Positions 54,749 through 64,000 of a stretch of DNA of 64,000 nt are shown in pieces. Positions within the stretch are counted from its first letter, which is position 1, and every line of letters starts with the position of its first letter. The notes below the pieces were generated by a model. The model worked only from the letters and a program-made list of their open reading frames with translations. It was not told the origin of the DNA and made no database searches. A program made the position numbers and the translations under genes. This stretch comes from Lineus longissimus. Its lineage: Eukaryota; Nemertea; Pilidiophora; Heteronemertea; Lineidae. The DNA lies in assembly GCF_910592395.1 (NCBI RefSeq), contig NC_088318.1, forward strand, positions 248,001-312,000, written 5' to 3'.

Positions 54749-55409
54749 CTGCAGGATGTTAAATCGGGTATTTTATTTCTTTAAATAAATCATTATGGAG
54801 TCATCTGGTGAGGTGGTAGAATGGAAAAGAGAAAATACTTTATATGAATGGGTGCTTTTGATCAAAGAGTGGAGGCCATTTTTTGCGTGTTACATGTATA
54901 TGTGTTATGCACTATCAGTTGATCTGCGCCATCGAGCGATAGCGCTGCGCTTTCTACGGATCGGTAACTAGCGCAGGCATCGATAGATAGCGCAAGCATC
55001 GATCGATGGCGCGAGCCTTCTCCAGGCATAGGCCCCTGAATGCTAATTAGCGGGATTATCGGGCTAAACAATGGGATTAGCTAGGAAATAATATATAGGG
55101 AGTTAAAAAACTTGAACTTGAATTAAAAATGTTTTGCCATGTGTGAATACTACTGGTTATAAATTTCAACAATCATGTTACGTCACGTAGACTCGTTTGA
55201 AAATACCACAAAAGCCAAGTTTCCGCGAAGTTATGTCACTTGTTGTCCGACTCCTGTTCATCCGACCGTGACCTAAGTATATGACCAATCAGCTTTAAAT
55301 CGTGAGCATTTTCGTGTATGGGTCAATGAATTTGATTGAAAATCACAATTTGAATAGATGAGTGGTTTGGTAACCTCTCTGACGTAACCTACTCAATACG
55401 AGCCGTTGA

Positions 55410-58222
55410 ATTTGGCTGTGCTCCTGGTATGACACACTGGTTTTGGGAACACAAGCGTTCAGTTGTGTCGACGCCAAGTTGAAGCACTGGTTCAATATTG
55501 GTGAGTTCAGCCTGATTTCTCCACAACTTTTTCTCCCCAAATTTTGCGACTATTGTCTGATACAATGTACAATCTTATCTTATCTTTTCATTTTCATTTC
55601 TTGCAGACGCCAGACACGTTGTCCTGTCTAGTACATCCAATGCTGCCCAACCGGTTTATCACAAGATACGACGTGAACACCACGTGGTGAGTTATTTTTC
55701 TCTATCGAAACTTCCTTTATTGCACATACATGTGTTCTTTTGAAACTACTCATCTCTGCAGCAGTGGCGGATCCAGAAATTTGGGAAAGAAGCGGGGGTG
55801 GGGGGGGGGGGGGCGCTGCCCCACCATTGAGAACTCATGATAGAGCCGAAGGTGCAATCCTGAAAATGAGGGGGAGGGTTCTTGAGGAGAGGTGCCCTAA
55901 AATATCAAAGAGGGATGACTCGTGCGGGACCCCTAAATCCGCCACTGCTGTTCTGAATAATTCCACACTCGGCTCAGCTGACCTTTGAAAGGAGGACACT
56001 GTTAGCCCATACCCTATCTATGGTACTATATCGTTCTGGCAGCAAGAAAATGAGACGATCGGTCATGTCTGCCATGTTTTATGACGTCACACGCCACGTG
56101 CTTGGTGCAATGTGTCACGTGCTCATAACACATTCTATCTCTGAACCAATCAGCCCTTGATACTGTGACATGTGATATGTATGATGAGGACCTTGACCGG
56201 ATCAGAAAGATATGGCATACAATCGAAGTAGTTCAGAGACATTTACATGAAGACATGACAGAAATTACCAATCGTCTCATTTCACCTCTGTGCTGCCAAC
56301 TTCAGAGCTTTGATAAACCCTGCCAGTTGTTCCCAGGCCTGTGTTATGAAATGACCATGGTTTAGTGATGCCTACCCCCTCTTGTATTCAGTGGTATTAA
56401 ATGGACAACTGTGGCACGAGATATGGTGGTTTTTCCTACAAAAATGGCTTCCAGTAGAACCGTGACTTCTCAGTCCAAACAGGAAAATTGAAATACATCA
56501 TTGAACTGCAATAAACAGTGCACAAAAACTGGGTGTAACCCGAGGCCTGCCTGAATTTCACGGGTCATGTCCAAAACTGCCTCGCACACTGGCGAAAATC
56601 ATTATTTGAGATAAGTGGCGGCGCATGGTGACAAGCAGAGGTATTATCCTCCTGGCCAGGTAAATCCCACGCCCAGGTTGTCCCTTTAAAGCTGACATGC
56701 ATGCATAAAAACCCTAACGGCAAAATTAGAAAAGAAAGGATGAAGTGGCGAGGGTTCCGAGTTCGAACCCGCTCGAGGAATATTTTTTCTTTTTTTCTTT
56801 CTCTGTGACCTGTCTCGTCAATGAACTTGTGTTTGTGCAGTCAAGTGAGACCTGTCGCTGGTCGTCTATCATGTTTCAAGTGCAGTTGTCGTTTCTTGGT
56901 CGGGCGTTTGTGTTTTCTAACTTGGTCGTTTGGGGTTTTTATGCATGCATGTCACCTTTAAGTATGTTTTGGCGTGGTCACGAAGATGATAAATGTGAAT
57001 AATGACACCAATGCATTGGCCCTGCGGTCACGTTGTGGCTTTCAATGATATCCTTGTGCCGTCGTAGGAGGCTGCTGAAAGTCGCAGCAAAGCAGCAGCC
57101 AACAAAAGACTTAGGCTACTTAAAATTTCTTTCGGGAGCAGTAATAATCTGGTCACCATTGAGTTTTACCTATAGCTCTTATAAAGATGGTGTGGGAAGA
57201 TAAATTTCGGCCATTTTGTTACCATTTTAATATCTAACTGTATGCGCCTGCTTAATCGCCCGCCCGCGAATTTTTTCCTGAATCTTTCGGGCAGTACAGT
57301 GTACATTTGTACACAGGTTCTCAGCCAATCAGAATCCGATAAATCTGTGTCGTCATCGAGGCGTCATCATGAAACTTAGAAGTAAGCTTGTATTGTTTTG
57401 TGCTTGTTAATCAAATTTGAGGCATACAGTATAAAAATATACTGGAGGAAGACCATACACACGAGGCAGTATCGAAAGACAAGTCTCATTGCAGAGAAAC
57501 ATATTCCTACTGGAGGAAGACCATTCACATGAGACAAGTCTCATTGTATATTCATCAATATGATATCTGAAGGACTATCCCTTGGATCTTGGAGATGGGC
57601 TATTGTTATTGTCCTTTCTGAAGGTATGTTGCAGGCAGCAGAAATAACACAAATATCTAAAATCTAAATAACAAGGGAAAAGAAAGGCGTTATAAAAATA
57701 AAATCTAAAGTGTAAAAAAGAAAAAGAAAAATGTTGTCCACAACCGGATTCGAACTCGCGACCTTTGGATCGAACATCGTATTCTGCCAGTTTGACGAGC
57801 GCTCTACCAACTGCTCTAAAGTTTCTAAGACTTCTGACGTCATGTATTTGTCGAAATCTGATTGGCTGAAAGTCCCTGTACAAATGTACACTATAGTGCC
57901 CAAAAGATTCAGGAAAAAAAATTCGCTACCCGCCCTTTTCAGATAGACAGTTAGCCCATCTATCACTTCGATCTATCTACCGAGCTGTCATGGCCAATAC
58001 TTTTTCTTTCAGAATCCCCGACGTCCTTTGAACTTTCAAGAAATGGTTGGGTTTGGTCAAGGGACTGGTATTGGATCTGATATATTATCATTGTTGTCAC
58101 ACCTTTTCGCTAAATATGAGGTCTTGAAAATGCTTGGTATTGCTCCTTGTGAGGTGTTACCCAACGTTAATGACGCCTGTCTGTATAAGTGGTACATACT
58201 TGACACCTATGGCGAAGGATGA
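55410..58222 (+). CDS. Tentative unidentified gene, three exons, no clear start
   Basis: Three segments with good splice signals join in phase: an open stretch 55,410-55,500 (donor GTGAGT), 55,607-55,686 (acceptor CATTTCTTGCAG, donor GTGAGT) and 58,013-58,222 (acceptor TTTTTCTTTCAG, stop TGA). The last exon looks like real protein: LNFQEMVGFGQGTGIGSDIL, SLLSHLFAKYEVLKMLGIAP and ending KWYILDTYGEG. The first segment has no in-frame ATG after an upstream stop at 55,407-55,409, so an initiating exon is missing or the first segments are 5' UTR, with ATG 58,043-58,045 as start. I do not recognise the family. The 2.3-kb intron holds a MITE and a foldback element. Confidence 0.35.
55759..55950. mobile_element. 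192-bp hAT-like MITE
   Basis: Perfect 14-bp inverted repeats CAGCAGTGGCGGAT and ATCCGCCACTGCTG; the CAGTGGCGGATCCAG end is a common hAT-type terminus in marine invertebrates. The interior has a G12-like homopolymer and a CGTGCGGGACCCC segment. No transposase is present. Confidence 0.7.
56177..56365 (+). other. Possible orphan exon or small open frame, 62 codons
   Basis: The frame MYDEDLDRIRKIWHTIEVVQ...EMTMV ends in TAG and is amphipathic and helix-like, unlike the surrounding repeats. No clear acceptor was found (CCAATCAG at 56,153 is possible). It lies between exons of the tentative gene. It could be an alternative 3' exon, a decayed exon or chance. Confidence 0.2.
56735..56800 (+). repeat. 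tRNA-like 3' half (B box plus poly-T)
   Basis: GGTTCCGAGTTCGAACCCG is a near-perfect pol III B box, followed by CTCGAGGAATATTTTTTC with a T-run terminator. The A box side is degenerate. It resembles the minus-strand copy at 57.74-57.84 kb. Confidence 0.5.
57259..57935. mobile_element. Foldback element with ~90-bp inverted arms
   Basis: The left arm 57,266-57,354 (GCGAATTTTTTCCTGAATCT, TGTACATTTGTACA, CAGCCAATCAGA) is repeated inverted at 57,839-57,926 at roughly 80% identity. Between the arms are a partial internal duplication (CTGGAGGAAGACCAT... ACAAGTCTCATTG, twice) and a tRNA-like sequence on the minus strand. No coding capacity is visible. Confidence 0.7.
57735..57835 (-). repeat. tRNA-derived SINE head
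   Basis: Minus strand: GCAGTTGGTAGAGCGCTCGT fits the A box and D arm, and GGTCGCGAGTTCGAATCCGG the T arm and B box, followed by CATTTTTC, a pol III terminator. The anticodon arm is poor, so it is a pseudo-tRNA or SINE rather than a working tRNA. Confidence 0.6.
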
Positions 58223-58800
58223 GCCAGTTATTTTCGAGTTTGTACTTTGGGTGCATCTCGTTCCTCGGGTTGCATTGCGCCCGCGACCCCATAGGAGTTC
58301 CTGGTCTTGTCTCTTCGCCCCCAACCCCGATAAACTCTATGTGCCGTGAACGAATGCTCATCAGGTCGACAGTTATTTGACGACGTAAATCCATCCATAT
58401 TAACTGGCGCTGCGGCTGCGCTCAATAGACTTCGTTGGGGAGTCTGAGCCTGATAGGGTGTACCAGTCCAGCCGGTTATGTACGGTTGGTATGCTCTATG
58501 ATATGGATCTCCATCCACCTGTCAGCTAGGGGCAGACCCCAGTGTCTCAACCCTGGGTCTCAGAGGCGGTAACTTCTAGTCAGGCAGCGCGCTATGTCTG
58601 GTTAGGCGACATGGGTTACCAGGAGCATCCACAGCCAAAATGGTTTGCACATGGAGGTCATCGCGACCGACTTGTGAGGGGGAAGAAGTGATGTCCATGG
58701 CGGTTTCAAATTGATCTGACGACCCCCGCGTCTTCTGGACACGGAGGGGTTCATGTGGCCAAATCCTGTCAGCTAAATCCTATCGTTAGCATCGTTCGCG
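58223..58800. other. GC-richer unexplained block
   Basis: This stretch is noticeably more GC-rich than its flanks and has phrases such as AGGGGCAGACCCCAGTGTCT and CCCTGGGTCTCAGAGGCGG that look like the 5' part of a non-LTR retrotransposon. No reverse-transcriptase frame follows. The open frame on the minus strand is not convincing. Confidence 0.25.
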
Positions 58801-59087
58801 GTACATGGAAACCAAGGGCATGGAACCCTTTTTTGTCTTGGTTTAATTTCTCTGAGGATTTCAATGATGATATATATATTTAGATCCACAGGTATAGTCG
58901 GTACATGTGGCGACTCGCCACATGAACATTTTAATAGTTTTTTTCGAGCATTGTAAAAAGTTATGAGAATAAATTTCCCCTTTGGACGTGTTTTTTTTAC
59001 CAGAATGACAATCAAAAAGTTTGTCACTGGAGAGTTTCCCCATCCCCCACCCCAGCCCTAGAATAATATACAGACTAAATAGTATCT

Positions 59088-59406
59088 TTGGACTGTACTG
59101 GTAATATAGGTCAGTCACGAAAAATAAAATATATATTGGACTGTACTGGTAATATAGGTCAGTCACGAAGAATAGAATGATATTGGACTGTACTGGTAAT
59201 AGAGGTCAGTCACGAAGAATAGACTATATATTGGACTGTACTGGTAATATAGGTCAGTCACGAAAAAATGAAATCTGTATTGGACTGTACTGGTAATATA
59301 GGTCAGTCACGAAGAATAGAATGATATTGGACTGTACTGGTAATAGAGGTCAGTCAAAAAAAAGAAATATATATTGGACTGTACTGGTAATATAGGTCAG
59401 TCACGA
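59088..59406. repeat. 47-49-bp minisatellite, 7 copies
   Basis: Units begin TTGGACTGTACTGGTAATAT and continue AGGTCAGTCACGAA, then a variable A/T-rich spacer. Starts are at about 59,088, 59,136, 59,183, 59,231, 59,280, 59,327 and 59,374. Unlike the intronic arrays it is diverged and varies in unit length. Confidence 0.95.
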
Positions 59407-59409
59407 AAA

Positions 59410-61190
59410 TATCTGAAAGTCTGTGCCCCATTGTTGACGAATATAATATCGTGAGGACTTTATCAATAGTCACGGTCCCTGGCCCCTCCCACATAAAAAT
59501 CATTAGCAAGGTCACTGCAGGCAATAGCTTCAGTATTGTTATTGTATAAACATGTCTTAAACATTATAAACGGCCCTATTTGTGGGGTTACATTGGGTTC
59601 TTGCTTGGGTAATGATGTCCATGTCCGATTCTGCGTTTTGTGGACTTGTAAATCAGTCCAGCAGTGACATTGCGTTTTGTGGACATGTAAGTCTGTCCCG
59701 CAGTACCAAGTTTCACCCCAGCAATTACCAATAAGACCTGCACGTGACCTTAAAGTAAATAGCTATGCAAGTGTGGTTGAGACAAAACGCGATGTATGCA
59801 TTGGAAGAAGGAAATCTGCGAAGAGTAGCTGGAACTGTCTGTCCAGCTCTCGTTTATGAAACAATGGGCGATTTGAAAGACGTCTCCTGAACAGATCGCC
59901 CATTGTTCACTGAAGCAGCATTCGAATTGTCTCCAATTTTTTCAGGTGGATTGCGCCATCTCCTGTGATTTCGCTGTCCCGTCCCAAGAATCGAGCCAAC
60001 GCGATCGAGTCCACTTTTGAGAGATAAATATTCAGGATGCCAGATTTGTGGAACACAATTGAGGTAAATGAGATAAGCATGGCTACAGTTGATGAAATGA
60101 GGCTTTAGGTCCGTCATCATGTGACTGATATTGGGACAAACCCGAGGCAGGTTTACCACCATTGCCTCACAATTCAATTTAATTTATTCATCTTATTAGT
60201 GCCATGATTTAAAAAAAAACGTCATGAAAAATGATCAAATACTTCAATTTCTTAAATTGTATATTTCAATGTTTCTTGGTATATAAATCTTCCCTTTCTA
60301 TTCCAGACCAGTAGTCAAGAGCCATGATCAGGGAACAGCAGTTCCCAACGGAATTGACCCTTTTTCTTGTTGTAATTCATGCTGTTGGCTCAGAATGGGT
60401 TGACACTCGCCTGTTTTCGACCCTGAAAATTAAACAGCAAACATTGTTACTCTTTTTTAAAAGTGAACCTTGCAAAATGTGTGCTTATTCCTGAAATCAA
60501 TAGCACTTCATGTATGTACTCGCTGATCCAGAATATTGCTATTTCTTGTTCCGTTTTCAATGTGGCAATCCATTTACCGTATATCTGAGCTATTTCACAG
60601 CACAAGAAGTGCAACATTACAACAATGGAGCTATTTCTTGATCACAGGAAAAATGTGTTTCTACATTGTTTTACTCAAATGATGCATGGATGAGCCTTAT
60701 TGACATAATTGTTTTCAAGAGGAATTGGTTGTAGGTTTTCTTTCTTTTTTCTTAAGGCAGGCCTAATTTAACAAAAGGCCTATATTTTAGGTAGGATATT
60801 ATTTATACTATAGGCCCATATCAGTTTTGAGAGCAATTTCCTCTTGAAGACATTAAACGTCAGTCGAGTCTCTGCACCATTTTGATTGGGCGGTTTTGGG
60901 CTAAAATACAGTACAAGAGAATGCTCCATTGGTGTTAACAGGATATGTCATTGTTTTGGTCAGCAATCAGTTCTTGCCACCTTGAAAGCAGTCACGGTTA
61001 CTTATGACTTGTACATTGTTCAATTGTTATTATGCTATTATCATTTGCCCCCCCCCCCCCCCCCCATCCTTATCGACACTCACAGTGCACCACCCTCCAT
61101 CCCGCACTGACCCAACATCTGATCCCTTGACACGCTTGCTCAAGCGGCTCAAGCGGCGTCAGCAGTATCAACGTTGTGTTATTGTATTCC
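59410..61190. other. Intergenic, no gene seen
   Basis: AT-rich sequence with scattered short open frames lacking splice signals. Contains a ~37-bp imperfect duplication near 59,630-59,700 (GCGTTTTGTGGAC) and a run of C at about 61,049-61,065. Confidence 0.5.
59859..59908. repeat. Short perfect inverted repeat
   Basis: AACAATGGGCGAT and ATCGCCCATTGTT, 13 bp each, are separated by about 22 bp and could form a stable hairpin. No coding context; possibly a decayed MITE end pair. Confidence 0.6.
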
Positions 61191-62470
61191 AAGTTTTGCA
61201 TTATTTATATGTATGTACTTGCCAAATAAATGTTGTCATATCATAACCTTCGTCTCTTGTCCTTCGGTCAATAAGTGTGCTGATCACTCCTTTTTTCTGA
61301 TTCCGCACGCCGGCCACTAATTCTAAGTTTTGTAGTACATGCATATGTAGCCTATATATTATATACTTGCCCAATAAAAGTTGCCATATCATCAGGCTTT
61401 GTCTCTTGTCCTTCGGTCTCTCAGCGTGGGGGACACTCTCGAAAAGTTAGATTTATGCACTTACCAAACGACACCAAATGCACCTTCCTCATCAAAATAC
61501 CTCACGCCTGCGGACAGGGACGAAATAGCCCAGAGTCTGCATCCCGTTTCAATCCCGAATAACACATCATCAGCCTTTGTCTCTTGTCCTTCGGTCTCTC
61601 AGCGTGGGGGACACTCTCGAAAAGTGAGATTATTAAAAATAACTGGCGCTCAATGTGTGTATCTATGTGTCCCTGGAGTTCGAATGATGTGACATTACAG
61701 AGCGTCCGATTTAGTCTTTTAGAGAGACGCGAATTATTCCAGGACATTCAAACTTGTGTTGTATCCTATCCTTCGATGTATATTATGGTTATGCCTACCG
61801 AGGTGCTAAAAGCCCTGTCTCTTTAGTATTGGATGAGAGAGAAATCCTGCAGACAGTCCGCTGTTCGCTCTTGAGAGAGACACTGACACCCCATCTCTGC
61901 CCAGAGTAACCCGTGCTTAGAGTAACTGGTAAACCGCAATCGTCTGTTGAAGACGAAGCATTGCTGGTGTTTATTCATATCATCTCCTCAAACACTACTG
62001 GATTAGGCCTACTTCTTGGGTGGTACCTGATACGAGACAATTCTAACTGAGCTATAGCTAACATGAAGTGCTGTTTGATAAGGGCACATGAGCTGTGTCC
62101 CTTTAGTTCGAGGGATGTGACACCTCACAGTGTCCAATGCAGCTCCTTGACTTGAGACAAAAAGACACCAATACATTCACAAAACTTTCAAACTGCTGTG
62201 AGCGTCCTTACAGCAGTATGGGCAGTGAAGCGGACAACCCTGTTCCTCCAGTGTTAGTCTTGGGGGTAACTGATACGAGACAACTGATTTGGCATTACCT
62301 GGTATGGGCAACTCGTCTCGCGAGGGTGCAGATCGTGTGTCCCTTGTACTTCGAAGGATGTGACATACGACAGAGTGTCCAATGCAACTCCGCGCGAGAA
62401 AAAGACGCTAATACATTCCTAGGATATTTAAACTGCTGGGGGCATCCCTACAGAACAACGAATAGGAATA
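61190..62470. repeat. Decayed complex tandem-repeat region
   Basis: Several duplications overlap. 'CTTTGTCTCTTGTCCTTCGG...CACTCTCGAAAAGT' occurs at 61,391-61,450 and 61,569-61,628, with a partial copy near 61,246. 'GTGTCCCT-AGTTCGA-GATGTGACA...GTCCAATGCA' occurs near 61,660, 62,095 and 62,335. 'TACTTGCCxAATAAA-GTTG' occurs near 61,215 and 61,367. No coding frame is preserved. Confidence 0.7.
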
Positions 62471-63186
62471 GGGATGGGTGAAAACTCGATCTGTCTTCGA
62501 TTTTTGGAACAACGCTGATAATCTGTAAGTACTAGGACCCATCAACAGAATCTAAAAGCCGATCGGCGCATCTCGAAAACCTAAAAAAATGGTCTCCACT
62601 CAAAATCAAAATCACCTATTCATATAAAATATTTGCTATTTTCCTTTTTACCACCTCACTAAATTCCTCTAAAGTATAACATAGCGCAATTTGATTGAAA
62701 AATATTTAAAAACAAACAAATGTCAAGCCACCAAAGTTAGAGGGCCCCCATCAACATTTTCATCAGCAAATTCATCAACAGTTTACACTTTCCCCGATAG
62801 CAGACGATTTTTTACATGATGATGTCCAACACCTGCACTTCAGTGGCGCCGGTGTGAATAAATCTACTTGTGTGAATGGTCAATGGCTCATAACGTCATG
62901 AAATAATTGCGTCACGAGGAAGGAAACAATGGGAATCACGTCCGACGTCGTAACTGTGGGTGCGGTGCGTCGTGAATGCAGGCTCGGCCAACGCGCGGCC
63001 CATCTGGAATGCGACAAACTGTACCGGAACCAGAATTGTCATGGGTCTGTACGAATTTTGGACTTACGCCGTAACAGAACGGCCTACTTGCTCAGTTTAT
63101 GTTAGCATCACATTTCCTGTAGAAGATCCATGACCAGCTGACAGCCCTGTTGCATCTTTCAGTTCTCTTTCCAGCCTCGTGAGAAG
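62471..63186. promoter_or_regulatory. AIRIM upstream region
   Basis: No gene. GC-rich stretch at 62,930-63,010 (CGTCCGACGTCGTAACTGTG, CGCGCGGCC) stands out against the AT-rich surroundings and may be the core promoter of AIRIM. Confidence 0.35.
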
Positions 63187-63931
63187 ATGCAAGCAGAAGT
63201 AGCTCTTTCTCAACAATTGAATAGAAGCTTTAAGGTCATCAAAAAGAATCTGTCACTTTGGGATCAGACACTTTTAGAAGGTCGGCCATGTGTGGACAGC
63301 ATCAGCAACCTGGCTGAACAATTAGAGTGCTGCCAGAGGGTGAAGGTGTCAGCTACTCCTCTTAAGAACTTTGAGAACTTGCAGGAACGGTTGATAGGAA
63401 AATTGATCAGCACAATTGAAGATGAGATAATAAAGTTCATCGAACTTCAGTGAGTTTTATACTCTTGATATACCATGCTGCTATGAAACAAGGGTACCTC
63501 AGGGTGGTACCTGTCATGATATTTTGGTACTGTCGTCTCTCTAGTCTCCTCAGGTTGTTAGTCCAGAACTTAAAAGGAAAATTGTCAAGATACTTAAAAT
63601 ATCTACCATCGCTGGTGATACAAGACGTACCTGTATCATATCTTGAATGGGCAGTCACGGACTTGTGAAGGTACCTGTGAATGATCTCTTAGTCTTAGAA
63701 CAGTTCGATCACAAAATAGTAGCTAATATGAATATCTTGCTTTCATTTCAGACAGCAGCTGCAGGATGTCTCGGACCGCTTGTCGAAGGAGAATGACAAA
63801 TGTGTCACTCTGTACCAATGTCTAAGAGTCCAGCTTCCAGTCGAGGTGATGGTCTCCAGGATGCCATTCAGGCCATCTTATGCAGACATGTTGGAGATGA
63901 TCAGAGATGTTGATCGGATATGTCATGAGCT
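63187..63931 (+). CDS. AIRIM: AFG2-interacting ribosome maturation factor (AIRIM, C1orf109), 5' part
   Basis: Two coding exons are visible, 63,187-63,449 and 63,752-63,931, joining in phase 2; the rest lies beyond the window. AIRIM partners CINP and the AAA ATPases AFG2A/AFG2B in late 60S ribosome maturation (family knowledge). Recognisable features are an N-terminal helical region with LWDQTLLEGRPCVDSISNLA followed by EQLECC (human LSNLAEQL), a second coiled helix RLIGKLISTIEDEIIKFIEL, and PSYADMLEMIRDVDRICHEL (human VADMLEWLQDIERHYRKSY). The donor at 63,932 (GTATCC) is weak but agrees with where the alignment to the family breaks off. Start chosen as the first ATG after a pyrimidine-rich tract. 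Confidence 0.82.
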
Positions 63932-64000
63932 GTATCCTTTTATTTCACCTATTATTTTGGGGGCTTTGATAGGAATTTCAAAAGGCACCAAGTTTTTTTT

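Larger units (their letters stand above)
52996..55409. other. Borealin upstream region and repeat-rich spacer
   Basis: No gene is recognised. It contains the borealin promoter side (TTTGAA element near 53,053; TTTCCGCCCC near 53,757), the dispersed A/B repeat halves, the C-rich block, and a run of CGAT/GCGC-rich short repeats near 54,930-55,020. Confidence 0.5.

Noticed and set aside
57735-57835. Functional tRNA gene
   Set aside because: A and B boxes are present, but the anticodon arm and acceptor pairing are poor; better read as a tRNA-derived repeat.

Overview
The window is nuclear DNA from an invertebrate animal, not a prokaryote. Genes are split into many short exons with GT-AG introns of roughly 0.1-1 kb (a few larger). 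All recognisable products are metazoan: CDT1, TTC5, a C18orf63 homologue, a BTB-Kelch protein, borealin and AIRIM/C1orf109. Tandem minisatellites sit inside introns and, in three places, run across a splice site or stop codon. Minisatellites across exon/intron junctions have been described in amphioxus, so a cephalochordate or another marine invertebrate is my guess (inference, about 0.4).

Layout. (1) About 1-28,023, minus strand: more than 30 exons of one giant gene (or two adjacent genes, see the break at 11.83 kb), running off the left edge. From the N-terminus it encodes a PABC/MLLE-like domain, a Pro/Gly/Gln-rich low-complexity segment with PPGL motifs, three LOTUS/OST-HTH-like winged-helix domains, an all-helical region, an HSP90-type (GHKL) ATPase of the NO VEIN/sacsin kind and a long NO VEIN-like remainder. 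The conserved NO VEIN C-terminus should lie beyond base 1. (2) 24,960-26,742, plus strand: a 380-aa gene nested in an intron of that gene, carrying winged-helix domains paralogous to its host's. (3) 29.4-35.3 kb, minus: CDT1, complete. (4) 35.9-40.1 kb, plus: TTC5, complete, head-to-head with CDT1. (5) 40.2-45.1 kb, minus: C18orf63 homologue, tail-to-tail with TTC5. (6) 45.4-48.5 kb, plus: BTB-BACK-Kelch gene, head-to-head with C18orf63. (7) 49.2-53.0 kb, minus: borealin (CDCA8), tail-to-tail with the Kelch gene. (8) 53-63.1 kb: repeat-rich DNA with MITE-like elements, a foldback element, minisatellites and one tentative unidentified plus-strand gene. (9) 63,187-end, plus: first coding exons of AIRIM.

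Exon boundaries come from reading splice signals and checking that codon phase carries through every junction. For CDT1 (774 aa), TTC5 (439 aa), C18orf63-like (740 aa), the Kelch protein (614 aa), borealin (302 aa) and the nested gene (380 aa), all inferred exons join in phase and end at a stop. CDT1 (replication licensing) and borealin (chromosomal passenger complex) are both cell-cycle proteins, and the CDT1 start lies beside an E2F-type site. From CDT1 to borealin the genes alternate divergent and convergent, sharing short promoters and abutting 3' ends. The most unusual item is the giant gene: its domain mix suggests an RNP-granule or translational-control ATPase (inference).
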